Shown in pieces: positions 41,928 to 52,240 of a stretch of DNA of 64,000 bases (the stretch's first letter is position 1; each line of letters starts with the position of its first letter). The stretch comes from Mucilaginibacter geliditolerans (GTDB lineage Bacteria > Bacteroidota > Bacteroidia > Sphingobacteriales > Sphingobacteriaceae). Made by a program: the position numbers and the translations under genes. The notes beneath the pieces were generated by a model. The model made no database searches. It was not told the origin of the DNA and worked only from the letters and a program-made list of their open reading frames with translations. The stretch spans positions 1,302,001 to 1,366,000 of the forward strand of contig NZ_JACHBY010000001.1 in NCBI RefSeq assembly GCF_014200495.1, in the 5' to 3' direction.

Positions 41928-43259
41928 ATGTATAACCTCCTAGTTTCACCAGAAAATGTCCAGGCTTCGTTACAAAAGCATGTACTGGCCGATGGCTTCG
42001 ACCTCACTTTTGATATGGAAAAAAGCAAGGGCGTTTATATTTACGATGCTAAGTATAAAAGAACGCTGCTCGACTTTTTTACCTGCTTTGCTTCTGTGCC
42101 TTTAGGTTATAATCACCCTAAAATGGTGAACGACGAGGAGTTCAAAAAGAACCTGATGTTAGCGGCTCTCACCAACCCATCAAATTCCGATATCTACACC
42201 ACGCAATATGCGCAGTTTGTAGACACTTTCGACCGCGTGGGTATTCCTGATTACCTGCCGCATGCTTTCTTTATTGCAGGGGGTTCGCTGGCCATTGAGA
42301 ACGCCTTAAAAGTGGCTATGGACTGGAAAGTGCAGAAGAATTTTGCACGGGGCTATACCAAGGAAAAAGGCTTTAAGGTGATTCACTTTGAGCATGCTTT
42401 TCATGGCCGCTCGGGGTATACATTAAGTTTAACCAATACCCAGCCAAATAAAACCAAATGGTTTGCCAAATTCGATTGGCCGCGGGTATCATTCCCCTAT
42501 ATTAAATTCCCTTATTCTGATGCAAATCACGAAGATTTGTTAAGGCGGGAAGAATTATCCATCGCCCAAATAAAACAGGCTTTTGAGGATAATAAGGATG
42601 ATATTTGCGCCATTATAGTTGAGCCCGTACAATCAGAAGGCGGCGATAACCATGCCCGTAAGGAATTTATGGAAAAGCTGCGCATATTGGCCGATGAAAA
42701 TGAAGCCATGCTGATATATGACGAAATACAAACCGGCGTTGGCCTAACCGGCAAATTCTGGTGCCATGAGCATTTTGGCGAAAAAGCCAGACCTGATATC
42801 ATCGCCTTTGGCAAAAAAATGCAGGTTTGTGGTATTCTGGCGAGCAGAAGAGTGGATGAGATTGAGGATAACGTTTTCAATGTATCATCACGCATAAATT
42901 CAACATGGGGCGGTAGTTTGGTTGATATGGTACGCGCATCCAAGATCATGGATATTATTGAGGAGGATAATCTGTGTGATAACGCCGCGCAAATGGGTGA
43001 ATATTTACAAAGTCAGCTGCTTGATATTGCAAGCCGTAACCCCATCATAACCAATGTGCGCGGCAAGGGATTATTAGCCGCTTTTGATTTCCCGGATAAA
43101 GCTACACGCGACAAGTTTATTAACGTAGGTATGGATAATAACGTAATGTATTTAGGCTGCGGAAATAATAGTATTCGCTTTAGGCCTGCACTTATTATTA
43201 ATAAGGCCCATATTGATGAAGGGCTCACTATTCTTGAAAAAATAAGCGGTAAATTATAA
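41928..43259 (+). CDS. lat: L-lysine 6-aminotransferase
   Basis: A 443-residue class III aminotransferase moving the epsilon-amino group of lysine to 2-oxoglutarate, giving aminoadipate semialdehyde. FDMEKSKGVYIYDAKYKRTLLDFFTCFASVPLGYNHP at the start and HFEHAFHGRSGYTLSLTNT (Gly-rich PLP-phosphate site) are typical of Lat; the cofactor Asp is in LIYDEIQTGVG and the Schiff-base Lys in IIAFGKKMQVCG. Likely lysine catabolism. Single gene between two terminators. Confidence 0.9.
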   Translation: MYNLLVSPENVQASLQKHVLADGFDLTFDMEKSKGVYIYDAKYKRTLLDFFTCFASVPLGYNHPKMVNDEEFKKNLMLAALTNPSNSDIYTTQYAQFVDTFDRVGIPDYLPHAFFIAGGSLAIENALKVAMDWKVQKNFARGYTKEKGFKVIHFEHAFHGRSGYTLSLTNTQPNKTKWFAKFDWPRVSFPYIKFPYSDANHEDLLRREELSIAQIKQAFEDNKDDICAIIVEPVQSEGGDNHARKEFMEKLRILADENEAMLIYDEIQTGVGLTGKFWCHEHFGEKARPDIIAFGKKMQVCGILASRRVDEIEDNVFNVSSRINSTWGGSLVDMVRASKIMDIIEEDNLCDNAAQMGEYLQSQLLDIASRNPIITNVRGKGLLAAFDFPDKATRDKFINVGMDNNVMYLGCGNNSIRFRPALIINKAHIDEGLTILEKISGKL

Positions 43260-43280
43260 CTTTTGTAATAATATTGCTAC

Positions 43281-43316
43281 AAGTCCCTGTTTTTGACCCA
43301 AACAGGGGCTTTTTTA
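43281..43316 (+). terminator. rho-independent terminator of lat
   Basis: AAGTCCCTGTTT / AAACAGGGGCTT (one G-T pair) followed by a six-T run. Confidence 0.85.
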
Positions 43317-43458
43317 TTTTTAAAAATACTATAATCGTTTGATAACGTTAGTGGTGTATTAAATACCGAAAATAATACTTTTTATTTCGGGCGTTAAATA
43401 CCTTAACTATTACGCATTTTTGTACAGAAAATAGCATAATAACATATCAGCAATTATT

Positions 43459-43896
43459 ATGAGCAAACACATCGACAAACTAAAGAAACAACTTGCAGAA
43501 ATATCAGAAGTTGTAAATTCATTTAAATCAGAGGCCGTTCAGTTAAAAATAGTTGAAAAACTATTAGATGTGATAATTGATACGGAGAGAAGTGAAACGG
43601 AAAGCGTGGAGTTATTTACTAAAAAGGGTAAGCAACGACCGGACGATCATGATAACGACTCCGTAAATGGCCGTAAAAAACCGGGCGCTACAAAAGTTTT
43701 AAACCAACTGCTCAGCACTGATTTCTTTTATACCCCACGCTCAATAGCCTCTATTGCTAATTATTGCAAGGATAATTTCGATTCAGAATTTAAAACTTCA
43801 GAATTATCAGGCATATTACTGAAGCTCGCCAATGAGCATAAGCTGAGAAGAGAAAGAAGCCATGATAATAATAGGTATGAGTATGTTTCATTATAG
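43459..43896 (+). CDS. small coiled-coil / winged-helix-like protein of unknown function
   Basis: An unassigned 145-residue protein in three parts: an N-terminal coiled coil (~3-45, KLKKQLAEISEVVNSFK), an acidic and basic linker (~50-78) and a C-terminal domain (~80-143: ATKVLNQLLSTDFFYTPRSI...LSGILLKLANEHKLRRERS) whose helix pattern looks like a winged helix. Such C-terminal domains occur in DNA-binding and sometimes defence-associated proteins, but nothing nearby supports a specific role. Single gene. Confidence 0.65.
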   Translation: MSKHIDKLKKQLAEISEVVNSFKSEAVQLKIVEKLLDVIIDTERSETESVELFTKKGKQRPDDHDNDSVNGRKKPGATKVLNQLLSTDFFYTPRSIASIANYCKDNFDSEFKTSELSGILLKLANEHKLRRERSHDNNRYEYVSL

Positions 43897-43897
43897 T

Positions 43898-43973
43898 GAT
43901 AAGCGATTAGAGGCTAGAGATCAGTTATGAAACCCTAACTAATTTCTAGCCTCTGATCTCTAATCTCTTTATC
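43898..43973. repeat. iterated-word inverted repeat between convergent genes
   Basis: GATAAGCGATTAGAGGCTAG then AGATCAG on the left; CTAGCCTCTGATCTCTAATC then TCTTTATC on the right. It overlaps the bshB1 stop codon by 5 bp. Confidence 0.75.
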
Positions 43974-44691
43974 GCAGATCAAACAAACTATCTACCCCAA
44001 AAATCTTCTTTGATGTAAAGCCTTCAGCATATTTTACCTGTATGCTTTTGCCAAACTCCAGTCCCCTGCCATCTATTATTTTGATAAACTCAGGCGATGA
44101 AATATAGGTTTGAGGTTCGCCCTTCCATTCAGGGTTATAAAACTGCGAGCCATAAGCCATCACACTTTCAATCTTTTTGTCCCAATAATCGGTAACATCT
44201 ATTACTATATCAGGCTGAATATATTGATCCTGAATAAAATGGAGTACTAGGTTTGGGCGCCATGCTTGTTGCAGTTCACCTTCAAAATAAGTTTCTATTT
44301 TCCTTAATCCCGATAAAAACGTCGAGGTTCCAACCAGGTCGCTTGCACGCCCGTGATCGGGGTGGCGGTCATAATGCGCATTGGTTATTATAATATCCGG
44401 CTGATACTTGCGGATCACTTCGATTACCTTTAACTGATATTCCTTAGTATTTTCAAAAAAGCCATCCGGTAATTCAAGATTATCCCGCAATGTAAGCCCT
44501 AAAATTTTAGCTGCGGCCGCGGCTTCCTGCGCCCGTATCTCAGCTGATCCTCGTGTACCTAGCTCACCCCGGGTAAGGTCAACAATACCAACTTTTTTAC
44601 CTAAGGCTATATGTTTTAAAATAGTACCGCCGCAGCCCAGTTCGGCATCATCCGGGTGTACGGGTAAAACCAGTATATCTAATTTAGTCAT
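43969..44691 (-). CDS. bshB1: bacillithiol biosynthesis deacetylase BshB1
   Basis: A 240-residue zinc-dependent LmbE-type deacetylase that converts GlcNAc-malate to GlcN-malate in bacillithiol synthesis. The zinc motif is PVHPDDAELGCGG (His12, Asp15) with the third ligand in YDRHPDHGRAS; DLTRGELGTRGSAEIRAQEA is the BshB1-specific stretch. It is the last gene of a three-gene operon after DUF4294 and a glutathione peroxidase homologue (16 bp gap). bshA and bshC are not in the window. Confidence 0.93.
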   Translation of the reverse strand: MTKLDILVLPVHPDDAELGCGGTILKHIALGKKVGIVDLTRGELGTRGSAEIRAQEAAAAAKILGLTLRDNLELPDGFFENTKEYQLKVIEVIRKYQPDIIITNAHYDRHPDHGRASDLVGTSTFLSGLRKIETYFEGELQQAWRPNLVLHFIQDQYIQPDIVIDVTDYWDKKIESVMAYGSQFYNPEWKGEPQTYISSPEFIKIIDGRGLEFGKSIQVKYAEGFTSKKIFGVDSLFDLR

Positions 44692-44707
44692 AAAATAAAT
44701 TCAGTAA

Positions 44708-45208
44708 TTACGTTTTTGCGGTAAGCAAACGCTCTATCTTTTTCCTGATCTTTGATGATGTAGGCTTAATGAACGGAAAATAAAAATCAGTTATTAAGCC
44801 TGTTTTATCAATCAAAAACTTGTGAAAGTTCCACCTGGGTACAGAGTTGAGCTTGCCATTTTGCTTTTTATCAGCAAAAAACTTATACAAAGGGTGCGCA
44901 TACGGGCCTCTAACCCTTATTTTATCAAAAACAGGGAAGTTTGAACCGTAGCTCTCACAAAAAGCGCCTATTGCCTCACCGTCTAAAGGTTCCTGCCCTC
45001 CAAAATCATTTGATGGGAATGCGAGTATCTCAAAATCACGGCCTGTAAATGTATTTTTTAGTGCTGCGAGGTCTTTTAGCTGGGGCGTAAAACCGCATTG
45101 GGAAGCGGTGTTAACTATTAATAGCACTTTATCCTTATATCCCTCCAGGCTTATCTCTTCACCGTTTAACTTTTGAACATCAAACTGATAGATGCTTTTG
45201 CTATCCAT
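44708..45208 (-). CDS. glutathione peroxidase family protein (Cys type)
   Basis: A 166-residue thiol peroxidase. Catalytic tetrad residues are all visible: peroxidatic Cys38 (NTASQCGFT), Gln72 (FGGQEP), Trp126 and Asn127 (PRWNFHKFL). Cys84 (IGAFCESYG) is placed as the resolving Cys of thioredoxin-dependent GPx; the usual Cys of FPCNQFGGQ is Ser66 here. The active site is a TGC codon, so not selenocysteine. Placement between DUF4294 (2 bp gap) and bshB1 suggests a link to bacillithiol redox, an inference. Confidence 0.92.
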   Translation of the reverse strand: MDSKSIYQFDVQKLNGEEISLEGYKDKVLLIVNTASQCGFTPQLKDLAALKNTFTGRDFEILAFPSNDFGGQEPLDGEAIGAFCESYGSNFPVFDKIRVRGPYAHPLYKFFADKKQNGKLNSVPRWNFHKFLIDKTGLITDFYFPFIKPTSSKIRKKIERLLTAKT

Positions 45209-45210
45209 TA

Positions 45211-45825
45211 TTAATTTTTAACAGAATCATAACCCGCTTGCTGAAGAATTGTTTCGATGTCCCGTTCTTCGTCCGGGTCGTACGTTTCTTTCAGGTTATG
45301 ACCAAATATTTTGGCTACTGATTGCAGCATAAAAGCATCCAATCCGCCTTTTAATTGTGTAACTAACTCATAGCTGGTATTGCCGGTTTCCCTGTCAATC
45401 AGCTTAATCAAAACCTCACCCTGACTTATTGTCAGGTTCTCTATCTCTTTCTTAAATAAATCTTTTATCTGATCATTACAAGTAGTTATGAGCTGCTTTT
45501 GTTTGTGTTTATCGGCCGTAAGCGCCAGGTCACGTTGTAACTGCCTGTATCTCTGGCCCGCGAAGTGAGCGTATGGTATTACTTTGTGTACGTTATATAC
45601 CAATCGGTTATAAGCATCCCTGTCAGCCTGGCTTTTAAACACACGCACATCACGAATATTAACCTGCTCGGTAACTATCCAGGGCACATATTCACCATCA
45701 AGAACAGTCATGTATGTTCTTATGGTATCATTTTTGCCTAATTTAGTTGGTGCAGGTTTTGGCGTTTGGGCCTTAACAACTCCAACCGCACAGCAAAACA
45801 GAATAAGGATACCAATAAATTTCAT
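45211..45825 (-). CDS. DUF4294 exported protein
   Basis: A 204-residue protein of the Bacteroidota family DUF4294, with a signal peptide (to about residue 19, VVKAQ) and the conserved DVRVFKSQADRDAYNRLVYNVHKVIPYA and RDLALTADKHKQKQLITTCNDQI blocks. Function unknown. First gene of the operon with GPx and bshB1; a TATTTTTG box lies 14 nt before its ATG. Confidence 0.85.
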   Translation of the reverse strand: MKFIGILILFCCAVGVVKAQTPKPAPTKLGKNDTIRTYMTVLDGEYVPWIVTEQVNIRDVRVFKSQADRDAYNRLVYNVHKVIPYAHFAGQRYRQLQRDLALTADKHKQKQLITTCNDQIKDLFKKEIENLTISQGEVLIKLIDRETGNTSYELVTQLKGGLDAFMLQSVAKIFGHNLKETYDPDEERDIETILQQAGYDSVKN

Positions 45826-45839
45826 AATTTTACCTAATA

Positions 45840-45847
45840 CAAAAATA
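45840..45847 (-). promoter_or_regulatory. -7 box TATTTTTG of the DUF4294-GPx-bshB1 operon
   Basis: Minus-strand TATTTTTG, 14 nt upstream of the ATG at 45825. Confidence 0.5.
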
Positions 45848-45935
45848 ATGCATTTTATTTTGTATTTTACAATTACCTGTTATTTATAATTTTGGTTACA
45901 AGTATATTACATTGCTTTTTGTTACGGAGAGATAG

Positions 45936-48158
45936 ATGAAAGAGTTAGTGATTGATCTGGAAGTTGAAAAAAACGAAATATTAAAAAGATACCGCGCTTT
46001 GTTGCGCGCGTGTAAATCTACCCTTGAAAAAGGTGATAAACGCATGATACGCAAGGCGTTTGACATGGCATTGGAAAGCCATGCAGCCATGCGCCGCAAA
46101 TCAGGCGAGCCATATATATACCACCCTATTGCAGTAGCGCAAATTGCTGCCGAAGAAATTGGTTTGGGTACTACATCAATTGTGTGTGCCCTGCTGCATG
46201 ATGTGGTGGAGGATACTGATGTTACGCTGGAGGATATTGAAAGGGAATTTGGTAAAAAGGTAGCCATGATAATTGATGGCTTAACCAAAATATCTGGTGT
46301 TTTTGACACGAACAGCTCGTTACAGGCCGAGAATTTCCGTAAAATGCTGCTTACCCTGGCTGATGATGTGAGGGTAATACTAATTAAGCTGGCCGACCGC
46401 CTGCATAACATGCGTACCATGGAGTTTATGCCGCGCGATAAGCAGCTAAAACTTTCATCAGAAACTGTTTACCTGTATGCTCCTCTCGCCCACCGCTTGG
46501 GTTTATATGCCATAAAATCAGAGCTTGAGGATCTTTCCATGAAATATATGGAAAGGGAAACCTATCAGTTTATAAAAAATAAGCTGAATGAGAAAAAGGC
46601 TGAGCGGGAGAAATTTATCCGTGATTTTATTGAACCGGTTAGAAAAGTAGTTGACGGGCAAGGGCTTACAGCCGATATATTCGGCAGGCCGAAATCTATC
46701 CACTCCATCTGGAACAAGATGAAAAAGAAGTCGATACCCTTTGAGGAGGTATACGACTTATTTGCCATCCGGATAATACTGGACAGCACACCGGAAAACG
46801 AAAAAGCCGACTGTTGGAAGGCATACTCCATAATTACCGACCTGTACAGGCCAAACCCCGACAGGCTGCGCGACTGGATATCATCGCCAAAGGCAAATGG
46901 TTACGAATCGCTGCATACAACTGTTATGGGGCCGCGCGGCCAATGGGTTGAGGTGCAGATACGCACCACGCGCATGAATGAGATTGCCGAAAAAGGGTTT
47001 GCCGCACATTGGAAATATAAAGAATCATCAACCGATAGCGGACTGGACCTGTGGGTGCAAAAAGTAAGGGACCTGCTTAAAAATCCTGACTCAAATGCAT
47101 TAGACTTTTTGGATGATTTTAAGATGAATCTTTTCTCTGATGAGATCTTCATTTTTACGCCAAAAGGCGCGCTTATTCAATTGCCGCTAAATGCAACCTC
47201 GCTCGATTTTGCTTTTGAGATACATACTGATGTGGGCGCAAGCTGTATCGGCGCCAAGGTGAACCATAAACTGGAACCGCTGAACTATAAGTTACAGAAC
47301 GGCGACCAGGTGGAGATCATCACATCGAGCAAGCAAACGCCTAAGGAGGATTGGCTGAATTTTGTGGTTACCGCCAAGGCTAAAGCCAAGATAAAATCAG
47401 CATTAAAAGAAGAAAAACGCAAGGTTGCCGAAACCGGCAAGGAGATATTGGAGCGCAAGCTTAAATCGTTAAAGATCACCTACAACTCCGAAAATATACA
47501 TAAGCTGAGCTATTATTTCAAGCTACCCTCAACGCTCGACATGTTTTATAACGTGGCCAAAGGCCTTATTGACATGAAGGACCTGAAAGAGTATCAGGCA
47601 TCAGAAAAAATAGTTGAAAACAAACCGCCTGACAGAATAGAGGTTGAGCAGGTACAAAGCCTGATCAGGAGTATTAAAGCCAAGGACAGTGATATGTTGC
47701 TGATTGGTGAGGATATGCAGAAGATTGACTACAAGCTGGCCAATTGCTGTAACCCTATCCCCGGCGATGATGTATTTGGCTTTGTTACCGTGAGCGATGG
47801 CATAAAAATCCACCGTACCAACTGCCCTAATGCCGCTAAACTAATGGCCAATTATGGCTACCGTATAGTAAAAGCCCGCTGGACCAATCAGCAGGAACTG
47901 GCATTTTTAACTGGCTTGCGTATTACCGGCATTGATGATGTTGGCTTAATAAACCAATTAACTACCGTAATATCCAACGATTTTAAGGTAAATATGCGAT
48001 CAATTACTGTTGACAGCGATAATGGTATTTTTGAAGGTACTATTATGGTTTATGTAAATGACACCCATCACCTTGATAACCTGACCAAGAAATTAAAAAC
48101 CGTAAAAGGTGTTACTTCCGTTACCCGCTTTGATTCGGCGGTGGAAAAAGCATCTTGA
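45936..48158 (+). CDS. bifunctional (p)ppGpp synthetase/hydrolase RelA/SpoT
   Basis: A 740-residue long RSH enzyme. The N-terminal HD hydrolase is intact: EPYIYHPIAVA, ALLHDVVEDT (His-Asp) and LADRLHNMRTM; the synthetase domain follows (GRPKSIHSIWNKM, YDLFAIRIIL, YESLHTTVMG, ~235-350), then TGS (IFIFTPKGALIQLP, ~395), a helical and zinc-finger-like region (ANCCNPIPGDDVFGF) and a C-terminal ACT domain (~665-735). The intact HD site means it can both make and degrade the alarmone. GGAGA lies 5 nt before the ATG, one of few clear ribosome binding sites here. Confidence 0.95.
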   Translation: MKELVIDLEVEKNEILKRYRALLRACKSTLEKGDKRMIRKAFDMALESHAAMRRKSGEPYIYHPIAVAQIAAEEIGLGTTSIVCALLHDVVEDTDVTLEDIEREFGKKVAMIIDGLTKISGVFDTNSSLQAENFRKMLLTLADDVRVILIKLADRLHNMRTMEFMPRDKQLKLSSETVYLYAPLAHRLGLYAIKSELEDLSMKYMERETYQFIKNKLNEKKAEREKFIRDFIEPVRKVVDGQGLTADIFGRPKSIHSIWNKMKKKSIPFEEVYDLFAIRIILDSTPENEKADCWKAYSIITDLYRPNPDRLRDWISSPKANGYESLHTTVMGPRGQWVEVQIRTTRMNEIAEKGFAAHWKYKESSTDSGLDLWVQKVRDLLKNPDSNALDFLDDFKMNLFSDEIFIFTPKGALIQLPLNATSLDFAFEIHTDVGASCIGAKVNHKLEPLNYKLQNGDQVEIITSSKQTPKEDWLNFVVTAKAKAKIKSALKEEKRKVAETGKEILERKLKSLKITYNSENIHKLSYYFKLPSTLDMFYNVAKGLIDMKDLKEYQASEKIVENKPPDRIEVEQVQSLIRSIKAKDSDMLLIGEDMQKIDYKLANCCNPIPGDDVFGFVTVSDGIKIHRTNCPNAAKLMANYGYRIVKARWTNQQELAFLTGLRITGIDDVGLINQLTTVISNDFKVNMRSITVDSDNGIFEGTIMVYVNDTHHLDNLTKKLKTVKGVTSVTRFDSAVEKAS

Positions 48159-48165
48159 TTTGAAA

Positions 48166-48248
48166 AGAGTCAAGAATTAAGAGTCAAGAGCCAGGATAAA
48201 GCGCAATGCAAAATCCTTCTTGATTCTTGGCTCTTAATTCTTGATTCT
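48166..48248. repeat. iterated-word inverted repeat between the RSH and fur genes
   Basis: AGAGTCAAGAATTAAGAGTC then AAGAGCCAGGA on the left; TCTTGATTCTTGGCTCTTAA then TTCTTGATTCT on the right. The repeated unit is (A)GAGTCAAGAATTA. Same words at 5030-5089. Confidence 0.8.
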
Positions 48249-48282
48249 AAATAACTAACTTTACCCCTGTTAATAATTTATT

Positions 48283-48747
48283 ATGCAGCAAGTAGAAACC
48301 ATTGCATTGGTTAAAAATATTTTTGAGGCCTACCTCGAAAATAAGAACCTCAGGAAAACCCCTGAACGTTTTGCTATACTCGAAGAAATTTACTCCCGTA
48401 GCGATCACTTTGATGTGGAATCATTATATATCCACATGAAAAATAAAAAATACCGCGTAAGCCGTGCTACGGTATATAATACCCTGGAATTACTGGTATC
48501 GTGCGATCTGGTTACCAAACACCAGTTTGGTAAAAACATGGCCCAGTTTGAGAAATCATACGGCTATAAACAGCATGATCACATCATTTGTATCAATTGC
48601 GGCAAGGTGGTTGAATTCTGCGATCCGCGTATTCAACAGATACAAAGCATGATGGGCGACCTGCTAAAATTTGAAATAAAACACCACTCTTTAAACTTAT
48701 ATGGTGATTGTGCAAAATTAAGAGCAGGTTTTTGTGACAGAAAAATA

Positions 48748-48750
<3 letters not shown>
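48283..48750 (+). CDS. Fur family transcriptional regulator
   Basis: A 155-residue metalloregulator. A winged-helix DNA-binding domain ([43 protein letters not shown], ~20-85) is followed by the dimerisation and metal domain [20 protein letters not shown]; the CxxC pair (ICINC) and a second Cys pair at the C-terminus (CAKLRAGFC) look like the structural zinc site of Fur/PerR. The sensed metal or peroxide cannot be told. purA follows after 36 bp with its own promoter. Confidence 0.92.
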
Positions 48751-50064
<1,314 letters not shown>

Positions 50065-50082
50065 TAATTTCACTAAGGCTCG

Positions 50083-50194
50083 CGTCATTGCGAGGTACGA
50101 AGCAATCTCTATACTGTACAAAGCGGATAGAAAGGCTTAGAATCTCCAATACCGACCTGCCTAAGTAGAGATTGCTTCGTTCCTCGCAATGACG
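50083..50194. repeat. palindromic intergenic repeat, family A
   Basis: CGTCATTGCGAGGTACGAAG then CAATCTCT on the left; AGAGATTGCTTCGTTCCTCG then CAATGACG on the right; one mismatch over 28 bp. It lies between purA and pabB, here in a co-directional gap. Confidence 0.88.
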
Positions 50195-50226
50195 AGGGGC
50201 TATTTACAGGTTGATTAATTTGTAAA

Positions 50227-51501
50227 GTGATAACAAACACAAACGATCTTCAAAAATTCAAACAACAGGCCCTGCAATGGGCCTGTGTTTTTGATGCGGT
50301 TTGCTATCTTGATTCCAATAATTTCAACGATCCCTACTCCAAATTTGATACACTTATAGCCGTTGGTGCCAAGCACGAACTGATCGCGAAATCAGGCAAT
50401 GCTTTTGAGGCATTAGCCCAGTTTCGTGATGAAAATCAAGGTTGGATGACGGGCTTTTTCAGCTATGACCTGAAGAATGAACTGGAGCAACTGACTTCAT
50501 CCAATACCGATCAGCTTGAATTCCCCGGCTTATATTTCTTTGTGCCGGAGTATCTCATCATTATTAAAGCTGATGAAATAGAGATATTGGCCGATGATTC
50601 TGCTTATGTTTTGGAGCAGATTGAGCAGCAATCGCTTAGTTCTCCACAACCATATCCTGCTGTAAACCTGCAATCCCGTTTTAGTAAAGAGGAATATTTG
50701 AATGCAGCGGAGAAGATAAAACAGCATATCAGTCGCGGGGATATATATGTGACCAATTTTTGCCAGGAGTTTTTTGCAAAACATGCGGAGATAGATCCGT
50801 TAGCCACCTTTTTTAAACTGAATACTATCTCCCCAAATCCTTTCGGTGGATTTTTTAAATGGAAGGGTAATTATATCTTATCCGCATCGCCCGAGCGCTT
50901 TTTGGCAAAACGGGGTAATAAGCTTATCTCCCAACCTATAAAAGGCACTGCAAAAAGAGGTAAAACCCAGCAGGAAGATGAGGCCATTAAACAACAATTA
51001 AGGACCCACACCAAGGAGTTACAGGAAAACGTAATGATAGTTGACCTGGTGCGCAATGATCTCACCAAATCAGCCAAACCAGGTACGGTGAGGACTGAGG
51101 AACTGTTCGGCATTTATAGCTTTAACCAGCTGCATCAGATGATATCGACAGTGGTATGTGAGCTGCAGGATGGCCTATCAGTTATTGATGCTATAAGGCA
51201 CAGCTTTCCGATGGGCAGCATGACCGGCGCGCCAAAGATCAGTGCTATGCGGCTGATGGAACAATACGAGCGCAGCAAAAGGGGCGTATACTCCGGCGCG
51301 ATGGGCTATTTTAGTCCGGATAATGACTTTGATTTTAATGTGGTGATCCGCACATTACTATATAATTCAGCTAAAAATTACCTGTCATTTCATACCGGCA
51401 GCGCCATCACCTACCATGCTAATGCAGAGCAGGAATATGAAGAATGCTTACTAAAAGCCAAAGCTATTTTGGAGGCGTTGGGGCAGCCCGCAGCTTATTA
51501 G
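50227..51501 (+). CDS. pabB: aminodeoxychorismate synthase component I (PabB-like)
   Basis: A 424-residue chorismate-binding enzyme of the anthranilate synthase I / PabB / isochorismate superfamily: DIYVTNFCQEFFA, PFGGFFKWKGNYILSASPERFL, QPIKGTAKRG, ELQENVMIVDLVRNDL, SFPMGSMTGAPKISAM and EEYEECLLKA-like metal residues at the end. PIKGT (Lys in place of Ala/Thr) marks PabB. The GTG at 50227 is the start; no upstream ATG fits. No glutaminase gene is adjacent. Its 3' end overlaps the DUF2071 gene by 38 bp. Confidence 0.87.
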   Translation: MITNTNDLQKFKQQALQWACVFDAVCYLDSNNFNDPYSKFDTLIAVGAKHELIAKSGNAFEALAQFRDENQGWMTGFFSYDLKNELEQLTSSNTDQLEFPGLYFFVPEYLIIIKADEIEILADDSAYVLEQIEQQSLSSPQPYPAVNLQSRFSKEEYLNAAEKIKQHISRGDIYVTNFCQEFFAKHAEIDPLATFFKLNTISPNPFGGFFKWKGNYILSASPERFLAKRGNKLISQPIKGTAKRGKTQQEDEAIKQQLRTHTKELQENVMIVDLVRNDLTKSAKPGTVRTEELFGIYSFNQLHQMISTVVCELQDGLSVIDAIRHSFPMGSMTGAPKISAMRLMEQYERSKRGVYSGAMGYFSPDNDFDFNVVIRTLLYNSAKNYLSFHTGSAITYHANAEQEYEECLLKAKAILEALGQPAAY

Positions 51502-52207
51502 CTATCCTTACACTAATATCCGAGCCATCAGCAAAAAAGGCGGAATAAGGTTTCACACTTAAATAGGGCGCAAATTCCTTGCCATATAGTTCCACAATAT
51601 CAGCCTCAAAAATACTGTCTTTAACTTCGGCTACCTGCCATGATATGTGCTCAACCTGGTATTCCATGGTTAGCTTGTCGCCTAAGGTATTATAGCCCCA
51701 GTAATGCTCAAAAATAAATTCTTCAGGGCTGCCGGGTTGGATGGGTTTAAATGAGTCGTTTACAATACCACCAAGTTTGTTCCATTTTCCTTTTAACTTC
51801 CATTCGTATAAAAAATCAGTGTGATTCTTGCAGCAACGCATAATGGAATGGCGCATAGGTAAGGCGCGGTAATGTTCATTATATAAATTATTGGCGATAA
51901 GAGCAATGAGGCTTTTAGGCACTATTTCACTAATAAAAACTGCTCCGCGCTTCCACTCCTGTCCATCAAAATGCTTTACATAAAAACGCAGGTTTACTTC
52001 TTCAAAGTTTATATGCCCGGGCCATTTTATGCCTAATACACTGGTTTCTTTAAATAAAAAACCCACCATGCTTACCAGGGCCTTGCCTTGCCATAAATCG
52101 AGAACGGTATAAGCCGGTAAATATGGTTTTAATATTTCCGGATCAACTTCGTAATTGAGCATCAACAGGTTTTTCCATTGTGCCTTTAAAAATCCGGGGG
52201 AGCTCAT
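51464..52207 (-). CDS. DUF2071 (YqjF-like) protein
   Basis: A 247-residue protein of the DUF2071 family: FLKAQWKNLLMLNYEVDPEILKPYLPAY at the start, SMVGFLFKETSVLG and VNLRFYVKH in the middle and the ACDC-like beta-barrel pattern after. Function unknown. It follows plsY by 33 bp on the same strand. Its last 12 codons overlap the convergent pabB end (38 bp), more than usual for this window. Confidence 0.85.
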   Translation of the reverse strand: MSSPGFLKAQWKNLLMLNYEVDPEILKPYLPAYTVLDLWQGKALVSMVGFLFKETSVLGIKWPGHINFEEVNLRFYVKHFDGQEWKRGAVFISEIVPKSLIALIANNLYNEHYRALPMRHSIMRCCKNHTDFLYEWKLKGKWNKLGGIVNDSFKPIQPGSPEEFIFEHYWGYNTLGDKLTMEYQVEHISWQVAEVKDSIFEADIVELYGKEFAPYLSVKPYSAFFADGSDISVRIANKLRAAPTPPK

Positions 52208-52240
52208 GCAGGTTTAACGCTTATTGAACGTATATGTTTA

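Noticed and set aside
42527..42949. 140-codon antisense frame in lat
   Set aside because: Lies wholly within a well-conserved aminotransferase; typical shadow frame.
45070..45110. Selenocysteine in the glutathione peroxidase active site
   Set aside because: The active-site codon is TGC (Cys); no in-frame TGA or SECIS-like context.
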